The notes under the pieces were generated by a model, which searched no databases, was not told where the DNA came from, and saw nothing but the letters and a program-made list of their open reading frames with translations. Positions 47,962-57,604 of a DNA stretch of 64,000 nucleotides are shown here, in pieces; position 1 is the stretch's first letter; each line of letters starts with the position of its first letter. This DNA is from Odiellus spinosus (lineage: Eukaryota > Arthropoda > Arachnida > Opiliones > Phalangiidae). Position numbers and translations under genes: made by a program. The DNA is taken from assembly GCA_963920705.1 (NCBI GenBank), contig OY987229.1:18047728-18111727 (forward strand), given 5' to 3'.

Positions 47962-48135
47962 ACTTCCGGTAAGGGCAGTAAGCTTACTTCCGGTTTAATA
48001 TACCGTATCACGCGAAAAAGAGAGTTATACACTTCCGGCGTATACGCTGGTCAGTCTATTTAAGATTAGCTTTTTTTTTCGGCCGAAATAAATTTAATTT
48101 TCTTTTATTTCTATCAAAAGTGCCATCAGGTAAGT
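47962..48135 (+). promoter_or_regulatory. Candidate ETS-type promoter with first exon and splice donor
   Basis: Three copies of ACTTCCGG, the ETS/GABP core, lie at 47962, 47986 and 48031, all on the same strand. TCAGTC at 48051-48056 fits the arthropod initiator TCAGTY and lies just downstream. A perfect donor, CAG|GTAAGT, follows at 48127-48135. This would give a ~78-base first exon without an ATG, i.e. a 5' untranslated exon. Clustered ETS cores near starts of housekeeping genes are common in animals. The gene and later exons are not visible. The spacing and order are seen; the function is inferred. Confidence 0.4.
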
Positions 48136-48759
48136 AATTAGAATTTTCTTAATTAACGAAAAGTTGGTCAAATTCAGCGAGTGAATTAATAATATTGGTA
48201 TCCGTTTTTATAATCGGAAATTGCCTTCATCCTAAAAATTTATCCAAGTTCGAAAATAATAAAAATTAAATATAGGTTTGATGTTTTAATTTTTTATCGA
48301 ATTGTAAGTGAATTTAATATTTTTTGTTTTACTTCTACTTCTTTTAATAAAAAGTCAAGAAATATTAATTTTTCACTTAGGTAGGGCTCCTACCTTTTAA
48401 AGAGAGGTTAAAACAATGTTTAACAAGCGTTTTAATTTAAATAAGATTCGTTCCTTAAATTAAATTATATTTAAAGTAAAGGAAAATCCAGTTTCGAATA
48501 GATGTGTTCGCTATCAAAGATAATATTGGAAAGAACTAAGAGTAATTTCGGTAATTACGTACATAATTAAGCCATATAACTAATTAATATAAAAAGTCCG
48601 TCATATCTTATCATTTTTAAAGCCCGTCATTTTGGAGGGATAATATCTAGTCCAATTATAATTCAGTAGAAGTTATCACGCAATTAATAAACGTTTCACG
48701 AACTCAGAGCCAGTATTACAGATAGTGTAATACGATATTAAAATTTTGGATAGTATGAA

Positions 48760-49049
48760 CAAGAAGGATCAGACAAGGAGAGGAAAAGTGGGGACGGCGC
48801 GGTTCCTACTGCGTCGGCCTAAACTCCCACTGTGGGAGAACGGGGGTAGAGACGTTTCGTGGTAACTTTTTGTCACGTGGGTTAAACGGATCCTTTATGA
48901 GGCGCGTAGTAGTCGACGACGTTAGTGACCACGTGACAACAGTTTACCTCGAGAATTTCCTATCCCCCTTCCACCCGAGTGGGAGGTTGGCTCTTCTCTC
49001 TCTAACTCAACGCAGCCCCACTTTTCCTCTCCTTGTCTGATCCTTCTTG
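48760..49049 (+). mobile_element. Family B element, copy 1
   Basis: 290 bp with ends CAAGAAGGATCAGACAAGGA and the complement TCCTTGTCTGATCCTTCTTG, flanked by the perfect 7-bp duplication GTATGAA (48753-48759 and 49050-49056). The inverted ends run about 35 bp, and the arms keep partial complementarity further in. It contains CACGTG at 48874 and 48930 in a pair GTCACGTG / CACGTGAC. It is more GC-rich than the surroundings. No transposase. Confidence 0.95.
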
Positions 49050-49056
49050 GTATGAA

Positions 49057-50464
49057 TAGGACTTTATTCGCCTATACCCTGACAGATATAAACTTATAAA
49101 ATATATTTCCCGAGCGAGCCTTTTAAAAGCGTGACGTTGGTTTTTAATAGGGGTCCAGAGTCATAAGGAAGTCAGTCAAGCCCATAAACATTTCTGTTTT
49201 TAAGAGCAATAAAACCTAGTGGTATAGTTCACTCCCCCTACCTGTATCTATCCCGTCGTTAAAGGCTTCGGAAACATTATTTGCATATAGAGAATGACAA
49301 GGAAATAATCATAGACTTTTCTGTACTAGAGAGCGCGTATACCTTGAATCGTCCGTGACCTTTACGAGCGTATTGAAGCTATACAAGAACCCGCCTCGTA
49401 ATAAATAATTGTAACGAGCGCATTTCTACGCTAGACTAATCTTTATGGAGTACACTTATCCTTTACTTGAAATTGGAAAAACGACAATTTTTTTGCGTTT
49501 TTTAAAAACAAGGATGTTAAAAGGTTGGAGTTGAAATTGGAGTTAATTTGGCTAAATTTTATTTTTTTAGAATAAGAATCGAGTGAAAATGAAAATAGAA
49601 GAACAATGAGCCATTAGATCGTGTCTACGGGTGGGGAGAGAAGAGAGATAGTTTTTCTTCGATATTCCTACGCTAGACCCTGAGCCTACAGACTACAGAT
49701 ATTACTGGAGAAAGATTACTTCATCGAAATAATTTTTTAATCGCTGGCAATATCTGAATATCACACGCGTCTTTAAAGTGTTTACTACTTATTTTAATTT
49801 ATCCTAATTCCCCTCCAATTCTTATTCCTCTTTGTTAAGGGACAGAAATGATATTTATGATTCTGGCTACGCTCTTATATTTTAGGGAAAGGGGGAAGTT
49901 GTCTTATTTTTTATTAGCAATATGGGTATTTGCGCGCATCTTAAGAGCCACCATCAAGGTTCCCAAATTACGCCCCCAGAGTCATTTTAGAAGTTATAGA
50001 GACTATGACTTCCCAAAATGCGAACCTTTTACGATTCACGACGATCAAAAATTATTTATTTTCAGTTTCGTACTCAATCAGGTTGAGTATTCATCGTTGA
50101 AAAAGATAAAACTACCCGTTTTCTCTTCGAATCGAAACCGCAGAGATACGAAGTATATTCGTGCATATAAGTTTTGAAAATTCAAATTGATTTTTACCGT
50201 TCGCGATGAATATAGTTTTCAAAACTTTACCCTTGAAGGAGTAACCAATAATTACAATATTATTTCAGAGAGAGTTACTACATTTAAAAGGTTCTTCTAC
50301 AAATAATAGGTTAATTATCTATATCCACCCCTTGAAGGCTCCATCTGCTTGACAGTTTGACTTTGCATTGATAGGGCCAAGTACTCAGTCATGAAATTAT
50401 AATATGTCCTTAACGACCTCAAACATGAATAACTATTGCAAAGTATACACTCGTAGACGATTTA
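49057..50464. other. Non-coding stretch
   Basis: The longest frame is 49848-50177 (109 codons, hydrophobic start MIFMILATLLYF). It has no recognisable domain and its length is within chance expectation. No repeat seen. Confidence 0.5.
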
Positions 50465-50596
50465 AAAGCTTAAATGCCTAGTATTTCTTCTGCCTGTCAC
50501 CTGTCTGTTTCTCTGGGTAGCAAGACAAGAGAAAGCCTGGAGGGTGAGTTTGTTTCCAGGGCGACAGGCAGAAGTAATCCTAGGCCTTTAAACTTT
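50465..50596. mobile_element. 132-bp foldback element
   Basis: The 34-bp arms 50465-50498 and 50563-50596 are complementary at 30 of 34 positions (AAAGCTTAAATGCCTAG outer, TTCTGCCTGTC inner). A nested TTTCTCT/AGAGAAA pair lies in the loop. The structure is clear; the family is unknown and no target duplication was identified. Confidence 0.75.
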
Positions 50597-53108
50597 GACC
50601 TAGTTTAGCAATTTGTTCACTTTTAATCCAAAAGGTTTTTAATTAACAAATTTCCTATTTTGGTAACCCGTAAATTACCATTACCCTGGTAATTAAGCGC
50701 GTAAATTACTGATTTAGAACTCTATAGATGACGTTCATCAATGACTATATTTTCTAGAACTTTGTTTATTATATCGTAAATAAATAATTATGAAATATGT
50801 AGCAAATTTTAATTACTCAGAAAATTAAGAACATAAATGAACTCCTGATAAGACCGCCTTTTATATAATGGATTTCAAACTGTATGTATTAATCCGCTTA
50901 ACTTTGAACTATAATATAACACTATTCGCGAACGGGAATACATACGCGTCTCAATTTCTCAAACTTTCAGTTAATAATTCAGCATCTAATATTTTTATTT
51001 CGCAATTTTAGAAATAATTTGATGTGACAGATTTTTCCAACTATATGCAAAGTCTGTTCGAAATATTTGAAGCAACGCTTATTAAACCTTTATAAAAGAG
51101 AAATTCCAAGTCACTTAACTGAAACCTCGTTAATAAACTTCATTGATTTTAACATATCGAATAAAGTAGAAAATTCAACTATCTAAATTTAATATTTTCG
51201 GGATTGGGAAATTCGAAAAGTTAAGTGACTTGGAGAGTTAGCTATCAAAATTAATTTGTTTTATCAAAAGGAAATTTTCTAAATAGATTGGTATTACGGA
51301 AGAGTTTCAAGGATGAATTTTAAAATATTAAGTTACAGGCTATGTATATACTAGAAATAAAAAGGCTGGATATGGGAAAAAGTTGCTATTAATAATTTCG
51401 CAAAATATTTTTACCTTCGAGCATGAAATTTTATAGTGCTCGGACTTTAATAATTGGATAAGATCTATGAGTTCCATTGAAATGAACTTATCCGAAGATA
51501 TAATCAAAAATAATAGTAGTATCTATTATAATCCGAAAATGTCCTATCAGAAGTAGATGATAAACTCCGAGTTATTTGAAAACATTTCATGGAAATAAAT
51601 CTAAAAATATATTCATAACATATAACAAATATTGCGACAGTAAAAATACCTTTCCGAAATTTTTAGAATAACCACCTACCCTCCCCCGCAATAGTACGTC
51701 GTGTACGTTTTAATTTTTATCTGAATATATAAGTTGCTTTTATGGTTAATTAATCCAAAAATATATCCAAACTAAGTTCGAATTGAAGAAATTCTAAATG
51801 AGATTTCACTCTTTCTATATTCAAAATCTTAACTCAAGAAATTGAGAAAAATTTTCGTTTCGAAACCACGTACGTACGCCACTAAAAAAAACTACTAACC
51901 AACATGATTTGCAGCCTCAAAAAGGACTTAAACTAGGAAAAAAAGGAGTTTTCTAAAGCAGAATTTATAGTCCCTTCTAAATTTGCGACCCGTCAATATA
52001 GAGATTAGTTTTATTTCCCGACAGCACGCTTCAAACAGCGTGAAAAAAAACTTTGCTTTTTAAATATTCGCGGTAGTAACTCATTTTCCATCAGCCAATA
52101 GTTTTAACTCTTAAAGAGAAGCCAAGTAGGAAAAGCAACCTATAAAACAAACTCGAAACTAAGTGCATATTTCTATAAACAGATATGCTGTTTCCTTAAA
52201 ACCAGCTAGCATTTTCGGAAAGATTATCTTTAATATTAAAATTAAACGTGTCTAAAAATTCTAATATTCTGGAGTATGTTTTTTGACACGGTGATACCGA
52301 AAATAGCTCCAAGTTTGTCTTTAATATTTCTACATAATCGTAGGTATGTAAATCTACATGGTGGATAATTGGAGTTTGAAATATCTTAATTTTAGATTTC
52401 ACCCTCACTTTCCAAAGCCAAATCCCCAGTAAAAAGGCGCGCGGTATCGGCCCATCTTCATTATCTTGTCACACACTCTCTGAAATAGAGGCTAGAAAAA
52501 AGTGCTTTCTTTCACACATCACTTAAAGAAAATATATCTTTCTCCCTATATAGCATCAAAAGTTTTAAAATATGTTCTTGGGCCGAAAAAGGTAATTTTT
52601 ATTTTTATTCCATACTCGGCATCTAGAGAGTTCAGACGAGAAAAAAGCTTGGCTTCCTCGATAACCTATAAGATGAATTATGATCTGGGGGAAAATAAGT
52701 CTACAGAAGAGTGCTTAGATATTTTTGAAACAATTTCAAATATAAGGTTCGAAAGAATTTAAGAATCAAACTTTTCCAGCACTTATATTAACTCACGTTC
52801 CATTCTAACACTGAGAGAGTAAATCAAAAATGTATTTTCTTAAAATTGTGTTCTGTAGTTTGAAGCACTATTGTTTTGTTTCCTTTCCCCGTTTCTTCGA
52901 AACAAGTTTATGAAATCTGACATTAATAACTATAGGACTAATACAATTTAAACTACGTCCCTAGGAAACGCTTATTAAAGGAAAATTTTTACTCTTATAT
53001 ATTAAATTTATTATTTACCATGGATAAGATATTTGAGATTAAATTTTTTACAGAGAAAATGACATGTTATTGAACGAAAAATATAATCCAGGAGACGTTT
53101 CAAGCCGA
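50597..53108. other. AT-rich non-coding stretch
   Basis: No gene supported. It contains the inverted-end element 51105-51234. CAGAAGTAGATGAT at 51549 resembles a family A terminus but has no partner. Confidence 0.5.
51105..51234. mobile_element. 130-bp element with perfect 16-bp inverted ends
   Basis: TCCAAGTCACTTAACT (51105-51120) and its exact complement (51219-51234) enclose ~98 bp of AT-rich DNA. A perfect 16-bp pair at this spacing is unlikely by chance. No target duplication is obvious. Confidence 0.6.
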
Positions 53109-53417
53109 GGATGTATAAAGAACTAACGTTCATGGATATTGCACTCGCACCTTCTGTATCGCGATTTCGGATAATTTCGTCCGCTATCGACGGCGGAAGT
53201 GTGGCGCTTTTTGGGAAATTTTGGCGAAACGAATATCCTGTTTTATAAATTGTCGTCTGCACGTTCTGCAGTTTTCCAATTTCAAATGTGACGTAATGCC
53301 ACACTTCCTGTCTAACGACAAACTTCGTTACTAGATGGCGCCAATGAACATCGCGAATTCTCTTGACACGTTTTTGTCGGAGTGCAATATCCGTGAACGT
53401 TAGTTCTTTATACATCC
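53109..53417. mobile_element. Family F element, 309 bp, 38-bp inverted ends
   Basis: The left end, starting GGATGTATAAAGAACTAACG (53109-53146), matches the complement of 53380-53417 with one mismatch. Inner inverted pair: GGAAGTGTGGC against GCCACACTTCC. The element is GC-rich relative to its flanks. A 148-codon minus-strand frame runs through it, but both ends of that frame lie in or beyond the repeat arms and it has no domain, so I treat it as incidental. Target duplication not found; single copy in this window. Confidence 0.85.
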
Positions 53418-53460
53418 ATGGTGTTATACTTTGATTTGAAATTAGATCTCGCGCCACAAT

Positions 53461-53640
53461 AAATTTAAAACTCAGAAAATAGGCTTAAGCCCTTATACGC
53501 GAGGAAATCAGGGTCTCCATGATTTCAGCTAAGTCTATTTACGGTAAGTTTTAAATTAATTTCTAGACATAGTTTCAATATTTGTTTATAATATTTTTTA
53601 CTTACGGATTGGGCATATACTATAAATAAAATCAATTTAA
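53461..53640 (+). mobile_element. Family D fragment
   Basis: AAAATAGGCTTAAGCCC, then GGTCTCCATGATTTCAGCTA, GGTAAGTTTTAAATTAATTT and CTAGACATAG match the core and right arm of family D. The termini are decayed (ACATTTTCTAAAGTA near 53645). It lies directly beside family F. Confidence 0.65.
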
Positions 53641-55538
53641 CGCACATTTTCTAAAGTATATGTAAGTCAGTGGGTTATTAAAGTAATGTCATTAAAGCTC
53701 GAAACGAATCGTAAATAAAGATTTTCGTTCAACGTTTTGCCTGTCATCTTATACAGACACTTCACCTGGGGCTTCTCCTGTAATTTGGGTCTACCGACGA
53801 ACATGGTTTTTTAGATCTTCCAAAAACATATTTGTTGGTAAGCTTGATAATGTAAAAGAAATGTTCTTTATGACTATATAACGACGATAAAGCTAAAATT
53901 TACTGGAGCTATAGTTAGATAATAGGGTTTTGATATATTTCAATGGTTTTTGTCTGTTGGATACCACGCTGCATGAAGCGAATATCATCACAGAGCTCAA
54001 GGATGATTCAGAGTTTGGTTTTTGCATACTGAAGGATGGGGATATGGGGTAGGTGGGTTAAAAGAGACCCCTATTCGCTATCAATATTCATAACCCTTGG
54101 TTTTAGACGCCTCAACTATGATTTATAAGAGATTATCAGATGAGTTATGGTACCGGTTTTTTATCTCTTTATATAATACTCAGAATTTACATGTAGTATA
54201 GCCTGAAGGGATTTTATTTTATATTGGAAAAGACCTTGAAGAACTTGATGTCTGCAAAGTGAAAAACGTAAAACTATAATTTTTGTACATCGCGTATAAC
54301 AAGAGAATCGTGTAGAGCTCAATGCAGGCTACAAAATGAAAAAAGTTACATCCAAATCGGACGACAAATAAGAAAGTTATGATACGCGAGGCATTTTAAT
54401 TTTTAATATTAAAAGATTATATACTATGCCAGGATTTGGAAACTATTTCAAAGCAAAATAATTTTTTTTACAATAGAATAGAAAAGCTGTATGTAAACGT
54501 AGTTTTAAAATAAATTTTCTACCTTGAAAATGTCAAAATGAAAATATTGTAAAAAGAAATTAAATTTTGTGAATGTCAATTGGTCGCATATTCTTTCAAT
54601 AGGAAGCAATTTAGGATCTACAGGAATCCAGCTAAAGGTTCAAGGGGGGGGGGGGTTGATAAATAATGTCGCTTCCAAATCGCACAATTTTCACGTCTAC
54701 TGGCTCTCCCTTTCTATCTTTCCTCCGTGATATTATGGAGTCTTGCCTTATTTTTTTTATCCCCCATGAGAAACTAAACAAAGCATTTTATACGAATAAA
54801 TAAAATAAATGAAAACGTTTCTTTCCATCTGTTGCGCGACTTCGAATTGGAGGCGCATGCGCAAGTCTGATTTAAACCATTCTTATAAAATTTATTTCAC
54901 TTAAATTAAATTTTAGGGAGGATATTTACATAATACGGAATACATTTAAAATCATATTTTAAGTTAGCATGTAGCCTCAAAAAAGCTAAGCTGCCTCCAA
55001 ACTCTGTGATATCGTTTCTTAAAGGTAAAAGTAGGGAAACCTAACATTTACATTTGTTCAATATACTCGATCTGATTGCGAAAAAAAACAGAATTCAATT
55101 TTACAGAAATTCTCAGCACTTGCGAGATTTCAACAGGAAGGTATGAAGTTTAACCCCATACAACCTTAAAAATTACAGTAAGCTTATCAAGTTGTTTGAA
55201 ATATAAGGACAGGTAACCTTAACAATAGTTGAATTCTTATCGCGAGCAATGAAACTTTAAAGGTAAGATAAAACTAGAAGCTTTTAATTTTGATAAAATC
55301 TTCACGCCAAATACCGAAAAAATATTTTTATGAAGCGTTTTAAGTTATATAAATTAGGTAATTTTCCTGACTTTGGCCATCCTTTTAACCACGTAATTAA
55401 GATAAGATCTTACAAACTGAATTTCAGGAATTTGAAGGAACTGAAGGTTTAAAAATAAAAAGTATATTTCAATAACCCTTTAAACAACAACGCCCAAGTT
55501 ATTCTTAATATTTCTTAGAAATGTTCGAGTTATTTCAG
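53641..55538. other. Non-coding stretch with simple tracts
   Basis: No gene recognised. 54611-54638 (GGATCTACAGGAATCCAGCT) is a small family D core fragment. It is followed by a run of 12 G at 54644-54655. Confidence 0.5.
54853..54862. promoter_or_regulatory. Perfect NRF1-type palindrome GCGCATGCGC
   Basis: This ten-base palindrome is the NRF1 core. In DNA this AT-rich it is unlikely by chance in 64 kb. A nearby GTTGCGCGAC adds local CpG. No initiator or donor is evident, so a promoter is only a possibility. Confidence 0.35.
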
Positions 55539-55542
55539 TTAA

Positions 55543-55976
55543 AGGGAGGATGCAACCTAACAAAAAGTGATTTTTTATCGATTCCTTATTGTTTAAATAG
55601 GCCTAATCCACTATTTAAAAAATTTACAAACAAATATTAAACTAGAAATAAATTTAAAACTTACCCTGAAAATAGGCTTAGTGGGATTCATGGAGGTCCT
55701 GATTTCCTCGCGTGTAAGGTCTAGCGACCAATCGCACGCGACGTAAGTCTCGTGGAGATCTCGCGTGAACGACGGGCCTTTGCTCATTGGTCGCTAGACC
55801 TTACACGGACGCAATTCAGGATCTCCATGAATCTCGCTAAGCCTATTTTCAGGGTAAGTTTTAAATTTATTTCTAGTTTAATATTTGAATTGTAAACTTT
55901 TTATCGGTGGATTAGGCCTATTTAATCGATAAGGAATCGATAAAAAAATCACTTGTAATTAGGTTGCATTCTCCCT
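55543..55976. mobile_element. Family D element, complete, 434 bp (best copy)
   Basis: TTAA on both sides (55539-55542, 55977-55980). The left terminus AGGGAGGATGCAACCTAAC pairs with the right subterminal region. The palindrome continues through TTTTTTATCGATTCCTTAT, TAGGCCTAATCCA, AAACTTACCCTGAAAATAGG, CTTAGTGGGATTCATGGAGG and TAAGGTCTAGCGACCAAT, each with its complement on the other arm, to a CpG-rich centre near 55760. The right arm contains GGGTAAGT (55852-55859) followed by TTTCTAG. There is no coding capacity. It serves as the reference for the other copies. Confidence 0.95.
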
Positions 55977-55980
55977 TTAA

Positions 55981-57500
55981 TAATACAATATGGTGGGAAG
56001 GATAATAAGACGTAATACGAAACCCTTATTACATTTCTTTTAGGTTACAACGCGAAAGTCGAAAACTGAAAATATTCTCTTGAGAGATGCCTTTAAAAAC
56101 TTTGCTTTTATAAGGAGGGACAGAAGAAAACCTTAAAAATATTTCTATAGTAAAAAACACTTTGCATTCTTACGGTAGCTTCGAGCAATATAGTCAGGAA
56201 AAAAAAAAATATAAAAAAAATACACACACGGAAAGAAAGTTATGAAGAGAATGAAAAAATAATTCAAAGAAAACGAAACTTTTTTTTCCCCTTTGTGAAA
56301 AATACAATAGAATATTTTTGGTTTCTCAAAATATAAAAATTAAATATATTTTATATAGAAAAAGAAATACCCTCTAAATCTAAATGAAAACTAAATTCGG
56401 TTGGATTACAGTTTGTCTAAAAACATTCACAATATTCCATAGCATCTCATATACACCCAAACATTACTTAAGGGTCCATGCACACTCCAATTATAATTTG
56501 ATAATTAAAATTAATGCATAAAGACGGCCAAATAAGCCTTTACAAATAGAAGTCCATTAAGGAAATCAAACTCGTCATAGAGAATTTCTAATAAAAAAAT
56601 CAGAAACGATAGTCTTACAAATATTGAAAGGCAAAATTGTTCCTAATACTCAAATTAGGTTATAATAATCCCCTAAAGAGACGTTGGAAACATTAAGAAC
56701 ATCTCTTAAGAAGAGGATTCATCCTTTTTTATTCCATTTTGCAAGAGTAAATAAGAAATAAATAAAAAAAAGCTTTTAGGCGATCATTGCCTAGAATCTC
56801 CGTTCTAGAAATAATTAATTGGTAATATAAGATCGCGCCAAAAAGCACTTTCAACCGTCGAGAAAAGCTTAATTGAAATCCTTACGATCAAAACGCCTCC
56901 GGGAAACTCCATAGTCAATTTTAAAAGTCAGTGAATTTAAATCCTAGCGTCAGTTTTGACGTACAAAGCCTAGTTAAAGCGTAAACGTCAAGATAACCTG
57001 GTAGTACGATTCCAACGCGTGTTCTAGTCAAGATGTATTGGTTCATTCTCATCGTACATTCCTTTTCATTCTCATATCTCATACCATCGTCCCAGTTTTA
57101 TAATTAAAAAAATTTTTTAACGTCAAATCAAGCATTATTAATTCCGCGAAAGGCACTAATTAGTCATAGGAATAATTTTCTTTTTTACTTTTATTTTTAT
57201 AAATTAATTCCATCGATTTTTTTGGGTAAAATGTATTAGTGTTTAATGGTCTGTGCTTTTGATTTTTTTAACCTATTATAATCGCGCATTTTTTTCTATA
57301 ATGGATTGGTTGAACCTTTCATCAAAGGAATTGAAAACTTTGTAACGACGTTATTAAAATTAAAAATGGTAATATTCAGAATAATTTAATTTGAAGGACA
57401 AATGAAATGCTCCCCCTTTTTTAATTATGTCATTAAAAAGGCAATTTTTATGCAAGTTTTTTTTTTGTTTTTATTTCTCAGTAAAACTGATTGAATAAAC
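55981..57500. other. AT-rich non-coding stretch
   Basis: Nothing recognisable; A-rich tracts (about 56200-56225) and T-rich tracts only. Confidence 0.5.
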
Positions 57501-57604
57501 AATTTACCAGACTGCTATTGCGTGTTGAAGTGAAATAGTTTATTAAATAAACCTTTATTTAATAAACTATTTCACATAACCATGCAGTAGCTGTCTCGTA
57601 AATT
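57501..57604. mobile_element. 104-bp near-perfect palindrome
   Basis: The centre is a perfect pair of 22-bp arms (57530-57551 and 57554-57575) separated only by CC. Outside, AATTTACCAGACTGCTATTGC pairs imperfectly with the complement of 57583-57604. A palindrome this complete will extrude a cruciform easily and is usually unstable in cloning. It is probably a foldback element; no target duplication was found. Confidence 0.88.

Noticed and set aside
49848..50177. 109-codon plus-strand frame with hydrophobic N-terminus
   Set aside because: No family recognised; at this AT content a few frames this long are expected by chance. A TTTGTTAAG acceptor-like site upstream is too weak to save it.
53011..53457. 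148-codon minus-strand frame
   Set aside because: Runs through the family F inverted-repeat element, shows no domain, and its ends bear no relation to splice or start signals.
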